A stretch of 64,000 bases of DNA from Primula veris. Taxonomy: Eukaryota > Streptophyta > Magnoliopsida > Ericales > Primulaceae. The notes beneath the pieces were generated by a model. It was not told the DNA's origin. It ran no database searches and saw only the letters and a program-made list of their open reading frames with translations. Positions 10,064 to 22,862 of this stretch are shown piece by piece. The DNA is taken from contig OY821749.1 in NCBI GenBank assembly GCA_963682055.1, forward strand, positions 23,877,631 through 23,941,630. The letters run 5' to 3'. The position numbers and the translations under genes were made by a program. How positions within the stretch are numbered: the first letter of the stretch is position 1; every line of letters starts with the position of its first letter.

Positions 10064-11343
10064 GGTTCTTTTGTTTTTGCTCCTTTTTGAAGTCTTCTGG
10101 TAGAATGGTGTTAATATGGAATTTTGAGATTTTGAATTCAGATACGGAAAAAACTTTTCATTTCCGTGCAAAGAAGTGTTTTTAAGTTTACAAAGCATTA
10201 CTTATATATAGTATGGTCTTTTTATGCCTTCCATTCCGTATGGTTTGTGCTTTTCTCCTTTTACTATTCCATTCAGACATTTGAATATTTAAATTTAGGC
10301 TTTTATTGAGAGATTATTTATAGATATAATTAATTGTGTTTATCAGATATCTTGATAAGTATTTGATAGTCACCGCAAAAGGGGAAAAATTATCTGCTTG
10401 CAAGCCACATTGACCATGTAATATCCATGTCTAAAACAAGTTAATTACAGGATGGATACATTTGTCACTTGCTAATTATAGTCTGCTAATACAAATGCCA
10501 CTTCTTTCAAACTTCATCTCTCTCTTTACCTTTCCTTTCTCTCTTTTCCTCTCTTTTTTATCCATTCTTTATCATTATAATTCAGATAGGTCCCTGAGTT
10601 CTGGAATCTTTTTTGCAACTTCAAATTTATAGGTAATGGATCATAGTCTAATGACCTTTGTCATTTTTCACATATATCTTCTCTGTTTATCAAACGATAA
10701 TATAATTGATATTCCTCATGCATTCACGTTAATTACAATTGTTTGTGTTTATATGATAAGAAAATTGCTAACAGATTCTCCTCTTTCCTAGGGTTCCGTC
10801 TGTGTAGGGTCGCAGTCAACACAAATGACAATGACTAATAATAATCTATTTTTCTTTTTTTTGTCTTTTGGAAGAAACACAATTAGTCCTGGTAGATTTG
10901 TTTGATGATCAGATATTATAGCTGGTTGTCTCAATTTAAAATCAGCAGTATATGAACGCCTTCGAAAAGTAGGTGACACGATCATGAAATGAATTTCTGA
11001 AGATTCCGCATAGAAATCTCACGGAAAAGGCTCATATTTACGAGTTTAGATTTGTTATTAAATATGTTTGGGTTGTAGTAAAAATTTCTTCTCATGTGTG
11101 ACTTAAAAGTTGATTAAAAAGAATTGGAATGTCACGAAGATAGACTAGGACTATCCCACTGATTACAGAATTTCGACTGTCTTAACATTTGCCATTATTC
11201 CCCTTGCAGTTGGATCAGCAAGATTTTTAACATGAATTTTCAGTTGAAGTAAATTCAACCCTTCTTCGTATAACTTGTCTGTGTTGCAGATGGAAATAGG
11301 ATCTTCTTAATTACAGAATATACTAACCAAATCTCTGGACAAG
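10064..11343 (+). promoter_or_regulatory. upstream region and probable 5' UTR of the CIP1/NET-like gene
   Basis: No coding sequence is seen. A CT-rich block at about 10508-10562 looks like a 5' leader. An acceptor-like TTGCAG at 11284-11289 lies 54 bases before the ATG at 11344, so a 5'-UTR intron is plausible. No convincing TATA box was chosen. Confidence 0.3.
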
Positions 11344-13750
11344 ATGCCAAAGCGACATTGGAGAGATTCAATAAAGGCCTTGGGGAACCACATTAATCCA
11401 GAACAAGATGAACAAGTGAAGAAGACGAAAATCGGTATACATTTCTTCTCGAAACAACCGCAACCCTTACAATATTATTGGAGGTTGTGGGATCGTCCAA
11501 TTGAGAACAAATGCAAGCGATATAAAACTCTCTCTCTACAAGTACCACTACATTTTCGTCCCCAACAAAGACATCCGTGGTTTGTCCTGCCAGAATGTGG
11601 TACGAATTGGGTATCGACTTTAATAATTTTGCCTAAGATTATAGTTTACTTTTGGAATTGTATACGGCATGGAGATTTAGGGGCTCGAGCTGCCATGGCA
11701 ACCTTAAAATCTACAAATATGATATTTAATAGGGTTTTTCAAAATAATTCATATATAATGTGTTTTGCGACCCTGTAAAATGACTTTTTCTATTTGAGCC
11801 ACCCTGAACTAGTAATGACAGCTCCACCGTCATTGTATATAATCTTAATCAAACCTCTTGATTTGGTGAGAATCTTTAACATTCTTAAGTCGGATCTATT
11901 GAAAACTAAGTAGTACATTTCTTGGTTATAGTGCAGTGAGGAACTTTTGTGTAGTTGTCTAAAATGTTAACTTTAACCCAATCCTAGAATTATTTTCCTT
12001 TTTTTGTTAAATAATATTCCTGTGTTGGATGATTCACCCAAGAAAGGCAATTTTTTCAAATGAGCATTCAGAATCACAGTGTGTATTTGTTAGTATATAC
12101 TAGTTTCTCAAGGTTAATTGGTATAAGCTAGCTTTAAAAGGAGTTTATTTGCTCTTGTTAACACGACTGAGTACATTCATAATTTTTGCTTCCGGAAATA
12201 GATCAACATCATAAATCTCGAAATATAGAAAGTAACTGACATCGAACAGTGTATATTGGGTATCCAGATGAGGATTTTTAGTTAAGGGTGCCAACCTTGT
12301 GATGAGAATTTCTCTTATTGATATTTAAAGAAAATGTTCGATTTATAATAGGATGTCTACTATCTTTGCAGATTTAGATGATAGAGTACTGACTCTAATG
12401 AAGCTCATAGAACGCGAGAGCCAAAGAAAAAAAGTCGAAGGGCCAGTATTCCAGAAAAAGTATCAAACACATTATCCTCTCTATGAACATCTTAATGGAC
12501 ATGTACTAGAAAACATTTACGTAAAAGAAAACACAGACACTTCATCGTCAATGTCATCTATAAGTTCTTTTTGTTCAAGTTCTGAGTTAGAATCGTACAA
12601 TTCGTTTCAACAACTTGAGGAACTAAAAGGCGAATGTGCCCGACTGAGCAGGTCTTTGGATGAGAAAGAAGTGCAATTATGCACTCAAAATATGGAAATT
12701 AAAGTTTTATCGATGGAAACAAAGGAATTAGGAGAACAAAATGACGGCCTAAGAGAATTGATTTTAGAACTCGAAAGAACATCGAAACAAAAAGAAGAAG
12801 ATCTCTCTGGTCTCCTAATTAAGTTAGATGAAAACGAGGCGGCTTTAATGTCTAAATATGAGGATTTAATTGAAAGGGCTAATGATTTACGAATAGAAAC
12901 AGATGCTTGGTCTGAGAAAGAGATTGTTTACCAAGAAGGTGAAATAGTGCATATGCTAAGCCCACGTGAGAGTAAATCACAACCATCTCTATTCAAAGGA
13001 TTTGGAGAATCCACAGACTTTTTATTACAAATAGGGTTCTTAAAGGAAAAATTTGAGAGGAAAAACTTGCTTTTACAAAAGATTGTAGAAGAGAAAAGGG
13101 GACTAGAGAGAAAGGTAAAGGAAATGGAACATCAGATGGAGAGTATAGAGTTAAAAAATGAAGGTTTGCATATTAGAGTTTATAACTTGGAAGAATCTCT
13201 AACAGGAAGAAATTACGATGCTTTTGTATTGCAAAAGGAGTTTGAAGGTATGAAAAATGATTCGTGTACTCAGATAAAAGCTTTGGAAGAAGAAATAAGT
13301 AGTTTGCAAGAAAGGTTGAAAACAAAAGAAGAACATTATCGAAACATCATGAGAAGCAAAGAGGAAGTTATTAACAAGTTAATTGACGAGAAAAGACTGA
13401 CTAAGACCAAGTACTACAAGTCTAAGTTGAAGAGGATCGAAAAAACTGCTGAAGAAGTACAGAAAAGGTTCGAAAGGAGCATGGTATCAACTAAAAACAG
13501 ACAATTTTCAAATAATGAAGTGATACGTGAAGTGGAGGCCAATTTGGACATTTTGCATGGGGAGGCTGTGAGAAAAGATGCTGAAATAGTGGGACTCAAT
13601 GAGAGGATATGGAAGCTAGAGAATGATATGATGGATTTGGGAGAGGGAAAAAGGGAGGCTATAAGGCAGTTGTGTGTTTCGGTTGATTATCATAGGAGCC
13701 AGAACAATTATCTCAAGAAAATCTTATCCGGTCTGCACATGTTAAACTAA
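11344..13750 (+). CDS. COP1-interactive protein 1 / NETWORKED-like coiled-coil protein (489 aa, 2 exons)
   Basis: Exons 11344-11434 and 12372-13750, with intron GTATAC...TTTGCAG. The junction (ATC G|AT) keeps the frame and gives KKTKIDLDDRVLTLMKLIE, matching the start of CIP1-type proteins. Residues 1-60 resemble the degenerate NAB/KIP1-like N-terminus (MPKRHWRDSIKALGNHINPE). A Ser-rich linker follows (about 85-105). Residues 110-440 are almost continuous coiled coil, rich in Glu/Lys/Leu. The C-terminus has GKREAIRQLCVSVDYHRSQN, the conserved tail of the CIP1/NET3/NET4 group. Arabidopsis CIP1 binds the light-signalling ubiquitin ligase COP1 and is about three times longer; NET proteins bind actin at membranes. 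This short form keeps both ends but has a shortened rod. Actin or COP1 binding here is inferred only. The first exon also continues open into the intron to 11778, which is not real coding. Confidence 0.85.
11435..12371 (+). other. intron of the CIP1/NET-like gene
   Basis: 937 bases, GT at 11435 and AG at 12370-12371, AT-rich. No element was recognised inside. Confidence 0.75.
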
Positions 13751-15143
13751 AGACTTGAGACTTGTTTAATTGCTGTTTTTAAGTTCATATTTTATGGGAT
13801 TTAACATATAAACTGCAGTATACAGAGTATTTGGCCGGCCACCTTCAACCCCGAGATCTTTGATGAACCAAGTACAGATAGCGTCAAATTATCAGTTTAT
13901 TCGCTAAAGTTGTAGCCAAACTAGCCTTTGGTTTCTTTTAGTTGAAGAATATTGAAGTAAATCAGTAAATGTAATATCGCTAATTTCTGTTGCCTTCTTT
14001 CAACCGACTGTTCATAACAATTGTTTGTACATATAAGTATGTGACGAGATAAATGTTTTATTTTGTGAATAATGGAAGTTAGTTATAGACTATGGATACA
14101 GATTCTCTAAATGGCCTAGCCACTTTTCATATTAAGCTGCAAGAATATTGCTTATAGTAGCTCTAGGTTTGGTGAACACATACAACTTTATGTGCTTGTT
14201 TGGTTGCAGTATTTTAAGTGTATTTTTTTTGTTATTAGTATTTAAGATGGAACTTTTTGGTACTAACTTAAACAATTGAGACTTTAATCAAATCTGGAAA
14301 AAACTACTCTAAATTCTAGAAGTTTGAAACTAGATGAACTCAATTATTTTCTCAATTCATTCTATGTTGAACTCTGCTTATTACCTCAATTATATTCAGT
14401 TTTTTTCTTCTTCTTAATTTACCAAGATAGTTCTAAGATTTATGGTCTCTTACTACTTTTCTGTGTTTTTTTTTGCGGAATATAATAATGTGACACCGAA
14501 AAATCGAGATTAGCCATTAGGCCTCAAGAACAGTAACACACAGGCAATGATCAAGCTTTTTAGTCCCATTTGTTATAAATGATGTCTGAAATAGCAGAAT
14601 GAGTTATCTCCTTAGTCCTTAGCTTTTCTTTCAGTTTATTATAGTAAATATTTGAAATGACGGGGAGTAATAACTTCTGTTGGAGAATTGTTAAAAAACA
14701 TAAGACTAAGAAAATTGAAAAGTTAGAAACAATAACACACTGTTAACATCTATAATAGCATAGTTGAGCAGTTTGAGATGTTTAAAACTTTTTACCTTTA
14801 TTGTTTCTCTAACAAGTTTTAAATACATAATTTTAATGGTAAATCACTAATTCATTTACTGTTGGTCAAGTTTTCGTTTTCTTTTATTTTTGAGGTTATT
14901 GGTTACGTTCCTCACGTTATCAGGCTACTGCATATTTTTGTGAAGTGTGGAGTCAATAGGGCCTACACTCTTTTAAGATAACATTATACTATACTTTAAC
15001 GTATATGATTATTACTCCCAAAAAAAGACAAGGGTCCACAATCAACTGCCACTCCATAATAAAAATATTCTTAATTTTCCAGATCTAGTAGCAAGAAAAT
15101 AGTTCATGTAGCAACTCCCAAGTGCTTATTGTGAGAGAAAGAG
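13751..15143. other. intergenic between CIP1/NET-like and TBL genes
   Basis: AT-rich sequence. It should hold the 3' UTR of the first gene and the promoter of the second. I could not fix a TATA box for the TBL gene. GTTTGGTTGCAGTATTTTAA at about 14197 resembles one end of the small MITE seen at 17.9 kb. Confidence 0.4.
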
Positions 15144-17915
15144 ATGAAACTAATGAACTCGAGGCCAATAGAAAAGCACAACCAAGTTGTTGTGAAAATA
15201 GCTGTTTCTGTTCTGCTGATATTTCTTGGGCTGAAACTTTTGTTTTCTCAGTCAGTTGGTGAATTTCAAGACACTTCTAAAACTGCTTTTATTGAGAAAA
15301 CAGTGGAAGCTAAGTCCACAGTTGAAAATAAAAACCAAGTTACAAACAATGGTATGCAGTTTTCGGATTCATCCGGTTTGCAAAAAAGTGAAGATCAAAT
15401 GACTAAAGATGGTATATCAGAGAAATCTTCAGGAAATGTGTATGAGATTCCGAAAGGAGGTATATCTTGCATTCATTTTACTTTGTTTAGGATTTGTTTT
15501 GTTTGTCTTATCGGTTCTTTCCCTTATGAGTGGCAGGATAATTTGTTTGATTAGCTTAAATTGAGCTCCTTTTGTTAGTTGGCCTAAATAGATTGTTGAA
15601 CCATATAAGAATCCACTTAATGGAAACAGTAGCCAAGCAACCCATTAATTGAGTAAACACTTGAGGTGGGAAATTCCTGCCATTTCCACTCTTTAGCTAT
15701 AAATTTAACTCCCATAGCAAAGATAGAATACTGAATGAAGTCTAGTAAGAACCTGAATATATGAACGAGGGGGATATAGCCTATTGTGGTAAATCTTATC
15801 AATCCTCTATCCAAACAATTAGAAAAGGATAATGTATGCCATGTTTAAAAGATACATAAATGCTACCCAAATTTCCAGAATACCTGCCTATCAAATGATC
15901 ATATGCATACAAGTGTATAATTTCCATAGATGTGGTTTCGGTGATTTGTTATAAATTTAGAGGTTATCTTACATTTCAGTTTGTACTAAGAACTAATAAT
16001 CCCTGTGGGATATTTTAACAATATATATTTGGGTACAATTTTACCAGGAAGAGTTGATAATTAGTCCAGAGGACAGAGATGGTCTTAGTTGCTCATTTGT
16101 AACAAAAATATATTTATAGTATGGCATAATGTTGATTTTAGCACTTTTCTTTGCTTTGATGATTAATTTTTGCTGCAAACAGATTATATATATACTGGCG
16201 GGAAATGTGACATTTTTAACGGTGATTGGGTCCCAAATCCAAGTGGCCCACGTTATACAAATGAAACTTGTAGCTTGATCGAAAACCATCAGAATTGCAT
16301 GAGAAACGGAAGGCCAGACACCGGGTATTTATACTGGAAATGGACCCCACGAGATTGTGACATTCCCCAATTTAACGAATATTTATTCTTAGAGAAAATG
16401 AGGAACAAGACATGGGCGTTGATAGGTGATTCGATCACTCGAAATCATGTCCAGTCGTTGCTCTGCATGCTATCAAAGGTACTTACTTAATTTTAATTTA
16501 AACATTGAATGCCGCTTCATCATATTAAGAGAATCTTGAATGCTGCCCAAAACTGTGAAGTGGATTTGAATGGATATCTAAACACTGGTAAACTAATTAT
16601 GTATTAGTGTATTACCATTGGATTATTGACGCCTTTGTCTATAGTTTAAAAATCACTCCTCATTTGATGAAATATAAACCAGAACAGGATTGGATTTTGT
16701 GATACTTTTTTCAGTATTCTTAAAATCACCAAGCATTCAACAGAAATGTACAGAATGTTGTTTTCTTTAGTCTTGAATTTAGATCTCAATTTTGAAACAA
16801 AGGGTGTTCCTTCCAAACTTACACACTTGCAGTTCCAGAGCACCAAGAAATGAATTTGTTCTGCTTCAGGCTTATGGATTAGAAAACTTGAAACCATAAC
16901 AAAACTGAATTTGTATTTTTTATTGAAAAGTGCAAGCTGTAATTATTTATTTTCAACTTGATACACTCAGACTTTACATGCACAAACTAATCATACTTTT
17001 TTCCCTTAAACAAACAACAGAAAAAAAATTATCTTCTCTTGTCTATCAGGGTTTTGGTAATTTTGAGTTTGCTGTCCAAAAGATATGCATGCACTGTGCA
17101 AATAAGCATTGCCCTAAAATTACTACTAATATTGAAGATTTGTGCGTCAGGTGGAACAAGCTATATTAGTCTACCACGACGAAGAATACAAATCAAGGAG
17201 CTGGCATTTCCCTTTACACAATTTCACAATTTCCGTAATTTGGTCCCCTTTCTTAACAAAAGCTGCAATTTTCGAGGACTCAAATGGTGTTTCATCAGCC
17301 GATATCGAGCTTCATTTAGACAAACTGGACCCCACTTGGACCGATACTTACCCAAACTTAGACTATATGATGTTTTCCAGTGGTAAATGGTTTGTTAAAC
17401 CCGCCATATACTACGAAAACGACAAAGTAATAGGTTGTCACAATTGTTCCTATACAAACCTGACTAAAATCCGGTCCAATATCGGGTATCGGAAAATCAT
17501 TAAAAAAGTCTTCGAATTTATTTTAACAACCCCTTTTAAGGGGATGATAATTTATCGGAGTTCAACGCCAGATCATTTCGAAAATGGGGATTGGTCTACC
17601 GGAGGGAAGTGTGAAAGAACAGCACCCGGTAAAGAAGGCGAGTTTGAAATGAAAGAAATTAATAAATATTTACGGGTAGTGGAGTTAGAAGAGTTTGAGA
17701 AAGCTAAGGTTATAGCTTTGGAAAAGGGGATAAATTTAAAGTTTTTAGATGTTTTGAAGCTCTCGTTGACAAGGCCCGATGGGCACCCAGGGCTATTTAG
17801 ACATTTCCATCCTTCAAAGTCTCAAAAGCTTGTTTCTGATTGTTTGCACTGGTGTTTGCCAGGGCCGATCGACGCGTGGAATGATTTGATTATGGAAATG
17901 GTTGTAAACGGATAA
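15144..17915 (+). CDS. trichome birefringence-like protein, AXY4/TBL27-like polysaccharide O-acetyltransferase (458 aa, 3 exons)
   Basis: Exons 15144-15459, 16183-16478 and 17151-17915; all junctions are GT-AG and keep frame. It is a type II Golgi membrane protein: a short cytoplasmic N-terminus, one transmembrane segment at about residues 15-34, then a variable stem to about 105. The TBL domain begins KCDIFNGDWVPNPSGPRYTN. The GDS motif is at 187-189 (IGDSITRNHVQSLL), holding the nucleophilic serine. The second family motif, DCLHWCLPGPIDAWND, begins at 434 and supplies the catalytic Asp and His. Many cysteines are conserved. TBL proteins transfer acetyl groups to wall polysaccharides. The closest pattern I recognise is the AXY4/TBL27 xyloglucan O-acetyltransferase clade (WSPFLTKA, LDKLDPTWTD, TPDHFENGDW, RPDGHPG), so xyloglucan is the likely but unproven acceptor. 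Length is normal and no defect is seen. A broken duplicate of its last codons lies at 18.3 kb. Confidence 0.9.
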
Positions 17916-17932
17916 GAGTTATGTGAAAGGGA

Positions 17933-18079
17933 ATGTTTGGTTGCAGCTGTTAAGCAAAAAACTTAAGTTTATAGCTTCAAGCCTATTCATGCTGAAAAAC
18001 CAAAAAAAGCTCAGCTAGTTAGCAAATGCTGCCGAACTTTTAAACAAAAGCCTGAACTTATAAGCTGCAGCCAAACAAG
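17933..18079. mobile_element. short MITE with TGTTTGGTTGCAGCT ends
   Basis: Starts TGTTTGGTTGCAGCTGTTAA and ends with the inverse, ATAAGCTGCAGCCAAACAAG; 147 bp, AT-rich, no coding capacity. Related fragments occur near 18565-18720 and 62270-62510. Confidence 0.6.
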
Positions 18080-18316
18080 GTGGTGTACTCATTGTGAACA
18101 TCAAGAAAATATGTAGTTGATATTTGACAATCATTCTTTTTCTGCAAGTGTTGACAAATTTATTGAAATTGCCTTAAAATCTGTTAGATTTCATCCTTTG
18201 GCAGATCTTGAGGCTACGACGGTTTTCTTATTTTTGTCTCGACGAATTTAATCATTGTTGTTTGGTCTTATATTGTATTACGCAATTATATGGTACAATT
18301 CACAGAATTTACTTTT

Positions 18317-18395
18317 TATTGCTTGCATTGGTATTTACCCGGACCAATAGATGCGTGGATGATTTAAAATGGGAATGGTTATTACTAACAGATGA
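18317..18395 (+). pseudogene. remnant of a tandem TBL copy (C-terminal motif only)
   Basis: One frame reads LHWYLPGPIDAWMI followed by a stop. This matches the TBL gene's own CLHWCLPGPIDAWND end, with one Cys changed and a small deletion. At DNA level the following GGGAATGGTTATTACTAACA also matches the gene's 3' end. It lies 0.4 kb behind the intact gene, so it is the tail of a lost tandem duplicate. Confidence 0.65.
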
Positions 18396-19626
18396 GATTT
18401 TTGTATAATTTGTAATTAACAATTAGAAACAGATGTCCCAGGTGTTGATAAATGACAATTTTATCGATTTGCAGCTATCTTTTACATTGTTACTAGGACC
18501 AATGTGGCGTTGTATGCCGCTAGCTAAAACTGCAAAAAATGTATTAGATCGAGTTCTTTATATATGCTGCAGCTTTTAAGCAGCAAGGTGGAATTTTGAA
18601 GTTGAAAAACATGCTAGGTTCATCCAATTATCAAGATTAAGGTGTTCAGGCCAAAAAAACCAGAATAGCTCAACCTTTATAGCAAAAAACCAGAGCTTAA
18701 AACGCACAACCAATGAACCGATGAAGGCGGAATGCCATAAGTTTCTATTTTGCCAGGGCTAACTGATGAAAACAAATTGCGGGATTTCCACACATTTCTA
18801 ACAATATAGGATGGTAGTAGATAGAAGTATATAACTAAATATTTGAAGAATTTAGTTTTGCGGACGTTATATTTGAACACAAATCTGTAAAATCACACCA
18901 ATTTTGAACAAGGGATCATGTGTGCACTTAAAATCTGGGAGACAAATTATTGGGTTGTTTGGATTTAGATTCTATTTTTTTGGCATTTAAGATATATAAT
19001 GTTAATTATTTGCAGACAAGTATCGACAGACATTAGATGCTAATGTTAGCAATCCATAAGTTAAGCAATATTAATCACTAACTGCTACATTAGACATCCC
19101 ATCTTACAAATATTTATATAATTACATGAATAATTTGATACTAATTTTCCGAATTTTGCGGGTTTCCTAATAATGTGTAAGGTGACAAGATCCATATTTC
19201 AATACTTGTGACGTGTATCTTATGCTTACATGAAGGCCATTTTTATGCATTTTTATGTTTTTATTTTGTACCTTTTTTCACTTGCTCTAGCACGAAATGT
19301 TTGGAACCTTTTTTCTAATAAAAAGCAAACTCATGGTAAATTAATGAATGTACTCTATTTATCTGATAACGTATTAGCCCTACTTAAGTTGGGATTGTTT
19401 GGTAGGAATGCAACACAAATTGTGTAGTGATTAACTTGTCTTAAATTTATGACCACCTATTCTAACGAATAAATGTTAAATTAAATTATATTTTCCCACG
19501 GATTATTGTTGTTTGAATTAATCCGTTCATCTGTAAACTTGGTACACACTTATGCATCTTATACTCCTTAATAGATTGACGCAAAACTTTTAACTCTAAA
19601 ACACTTTTAATCAATCTTTTAGATTG
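18396..19626. other. intergenic with MITE fragments
   Basis: 18565-18720 has pieces resembling the short MITE at 17933. Otherwise AT-rich with no gene seen. Confidence 0.4.
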
Positions 19627-19762
19627 ATCAAAGCTATGACTATTGCTACTTAATGGTAATCTTAAGATTACTTTTTCGTTTCTAGCTTTTTCATATCAAA
19701 GCTATGACTATTGCTACTTAATGGTAATCTTAAGATTACTTTTTGATTTCTAACTTATTCAT
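19627..19762 (+). repeat. 68-bp direct tandem duplication (2 copies)
   Basis: ATCAAAGCTATGACTATTGC starts at 19627 and again at 19695. The two copies are almost identical through TCTTAAGATTACTTTTT, so the duplication looks recent. Confidence 0.85.
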
Positions 19763-19919
19763 CAGAACTCTTTTCTTAGCTTACGTGTCCGAAAGTAGGT
19801 CGGTGTTTTCTCATGAATCTTGGGTTTGCAAAAAAATATTTCTTAAAAGTTCTTCAAGGTGTCAATACAAAAACAGAAACGCAATTAAAACATGCATGAG
19901 TCGATAAATTAAAAACATA

Positions 19920-20140
19920 GTATTCCATTCGTTCCTATTTAATTGTCTATTACGAAATCACGTGCAATTTTAATCGGTCAAGAACTTATATTTTTCAAAA
20001 GTTGAACATATAGTTCAAATGTTAAATTTTATAATTAGATTTAAAAAAAAACCATTCCGACAATTTAATACAAGTTATAAGCCGGTTAAAATTACACGTA
20101 GTTTCGTAATTGACAATTAAATAGGAACAGGTGGAGTAAT
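19920..20140. mobile_element. Stowaway-like foldback MITE
   Basis: Left arm TTCGTTCCTATTTAATTGTC...ACGTGCAATTTTAA pairs with the right arm over about 53 bp (reverse complement CCTGTTCCTATTTAATTGTC). About 220 bp, no coding capacity. It lies about 330 bases upstream of the next gene's ATG and so may sit in its promoter. Confidence 0.75.
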
Positions 20141-20404
20141 AATATCTATACAAAAAACAATGTACATAGCGCGTTTTTGACTAAATTTCATTGTTTTTTT
20201 TTTTTAAAAAAGAAAATTTCATTGTTTATTCTAGTAATAATTTACCAAATAGAAAATGTCTACATTCGTAATAATGTATATGGATAAATGCTAAACCTAC
20301 CACCGTGGCAAATAAGCACTCTCTATCTGACTCGTGATAACTAAATGGTCAATATGTTACGTACGTGATTGTCCCCCTTTTTCCTCATCATCACCATACA
20401 ACTA

Positions 20405-20416
20405 ATATATATAAAG
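20405..20416 (+). promoter_or_regulatory. TATA box of the 152-aa gene
   Basis: ATATATATAAAG lies 57-68 bases before the ATG at 20473. It is followed by a short CT-rich leader (CCCTCTCTTTCTCAACA), a normal plant core promoter spacing. Confidence 0.65.
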
Positions 20417-20472
20417 TCATCTCTAATTAAACACAAATATCAAAGTCACACATTTCCCTCTCTTTCTCAACA

Positions 20473-20931
20473 ATGGATTTTGACATTAAGAAGCCAAACA
20501 AGTCTCTAGTATGGGACACTGGGAGCTCTTTATATGACTCGTTCGAGCTGGCGTCTTTTGAACGCCAGCTCGACTCTGCTATAGTATCCTCTCGCTCCCT
20601 CTCTATGCCTCGCTTGTCCGACTCCTCTCGGACCCAACACACAACTAAAACACCAAAAAAGTCCTCCAAGTTCTCCCGGTCTTTCCATAAGCTCCTCCGG
20701 ACCATCTTTGGTCCAAGACAAGCAAGTACAAATATTAATACACCCTCGTGGTTAAAGGGGCAAAAAGGTCATTTTGCACATGAGAAGGGGTTTCATTTCT
20801 TTTATGATGGCTCGGGAGCACTTACCACTATTCCCGAGGAGATTGGTGTAGTGTCACCGGAGATGGGACCGATGGCGGGTAAGGCAGCATCGGAGCGGTT
20901 CACAACGTGTGTGGGTATTACATGTGCTTAA
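20473..20931 (+). CDS. plant-specific protein of unknown function (152 aa, single exon)
   Basis: A complete 152-aa ORF with a good TATA box, a short leader and an ATG in ACAATGG context. Features in order: VWDTGSSLYDSFELASFERQ (residues 13-32), a Ser-rich basic middle including SSKFSRSFHKLLRTIFG (about 65-81), then a C-terminus with Gly, Phe and Pro residues ending CVGITCA. The SLYDSFEL...RQLDSAI block followed by a basic SFHKLLR helix is a pattern I associate with small uncharacterised land-plant proteins. I know no function for them. There is no signal peptide or transmembrane helix. The basic middle may bind membrane or nucleic acid, but that is a guess. Codon use and base composition are clearly more gene-like than the flanks. 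Confidence 0.75.
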   Translation: MDFDIKKPNKSLVWDTGSSLYDSFELASFERQLDSAIVSSRSLSMPRLSDSSRTQHTTKTPKKSSKFSRSFHKLLRTIFGPRQASTNINTPSWLKGQKGHFAHEKGFHFFYDGSGALTTIPEEIGVVSPEMGPMAGKAASERFTTCVGITCA

Positions 20932-22862
20932 TATATATTATGTTATAGTACAACTTGATATATAGACTTTTGACTAATATTATGTAATTTGGAATTTGTA
21001 GTATATTATATGTAAAGTCTAAAGTTTGGCTTTTTTCCCATACGTGAACGTGGGTGTCATTTCCTTTGTATAATTTATAATGTTTTTTATTCCAAGATTA
21101 GTATAACGTGTACTGTAGTAATATTTATGATGAGTGATCAATCATACATGAATTAGGAATTACAAAAGGGTATTTTTTTTGCTTGGAAATTGCCAAAGCA
21201 ACTTTAAAATAATTTTTCATGCGCCCAATGAAAATATGTCAAAACAACTACGACAACAGCGACAACCCGATCGACAATCACTGAGTGTGACGTCCTATTT
21301 GCTGAAGCGATGTTGATGGACGGTCGACGGTTTCAGCTTTGCTCATAGGTTTTGCTTCTTTCGCCATGGGTTTTGCCCGTGGCTAATCCGTTTTCTTGAG
21401 TAACGAAACTGTAAATTTTATTGACGAATTTTAAGACCATGTATCATAATTAGGTGGCTTTGCATTATTCGTTAATAAATTGGTTTTATTGCCATCATAC
21501 ATTCGGTAACGGGACCATAAACTTTAGACGTGATGAGCCAATATTTTATGTAAATTTAAATCATACTTCATATGAAATTTATGTAAATATTTTGATCAAA
21601 ACACATAGAATTTTTTCAGCTTTTTTTAATTAATTTTAATCAAAATGGGAGAGTGGTCACCCCTGTTTGTCTCATCCTATTTGATTCTCTACATACAACT
21701 CAAAATTCAGTCCCAACTGCATACCAAGTTAAGGTGAGCTTAACTTGAAAAAGAGATAGCTTGGTTAAACTCGGATAGTTAGATAAATTTATTTGTTTTA
21801 AACTTAATATATGTTTGAAACTTGATTCGGGTTTAGCTCAAGTATTCCGTGTAAAGACTAAAGAGAAGCGCTATGAGGTACTCATATGAACAATTCCTCT
21901 TTTAATAACATAATATAGCCATTCAAAAATTCACCTAAAAACTTTACCCGCTTACAGATTAATTGGACCAATTATATATCAAATGAAAATTGCTTTTCAA
22001 AATTCACAACAAAATGATTGGTCTATCTAATCCGTCGCATCACCAAATAAAGTTTTTAGATTGAAAATTTGATGCTAAAAAACATTTTTCATCATGAAAT
22101 GAACTTGATCTAAATTAAATTTAGAAAACACCGCGGTCACTAATGAGTTAATTTCCCCTCTAATGGGTTAATTTTATTTTAGTGTAAATTTTATAAAGTA
22201 ATTTCAAAAAATTCATAATACCAAATATTAATTCTATTTTTGTGTATCTTCTATCTATCTCAAAGATTACTTTCATAGCCTATTCTCTCTCTCAGATTTC
22301 GGACATTCGCCCATCCACCACTCCACCAACACCGTAACACACACACACACACACACCCTTCTCTCTCTCTTCACCCCGTCGGACTTCTACTTTTGTTTTG
22401 TTTGTTTGTTTCATTCATTTTAAAATATTAAAGTGAATGAATTTTGATCTGATCTATTCATTTCGAAATCTTGAAGTGAATGATGTTTCTTTTGAATTTT
22501 TGAAATGAATAAAATTTTATTTGTTTTATTCACTTCAATATTTTAAAGTGAATCTGATTTTTTATTGAATTTTTGAATTTTTTTTTGTTTTTAAAATATA
22601 TATTTTCTAATTTTTTTTATGTTTTTTTTACTGAAGTGAATGAGACAAAAGCTACTCCAAATATGAATTGATTCTTTTAAACTAGCACCAATTATGAATT
22701 AAGTTTTATTTTATGCATTGCCCCGTTAATAAATGACACCAAAATTCTTCTTCGGCCTCTAGTAAAGAAATAAGCAAAACATTCATGTTCATGAAATGTA
22801 AACTCTATTAAACAAATTGGATTTTTATGCATTTACACACAAAAAGTAGGAATAGGTGTTCC
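20932..22862. other. intergenic, no gene seen
   Basis: AT-rich. Contains a (CA)n microsatellite at about 22336-22357 and CT-rich stretches beside it. No element boundaries were found. Confidence 0.5.

Noticed and set aside
11435..11778. Continuation of the CIP1-like first exon as a 144-aa ORF
   Set aside because: Similarity to the family stops exactly at the GT donor at 11435 and resumes at 12372, so this is intron read-through.
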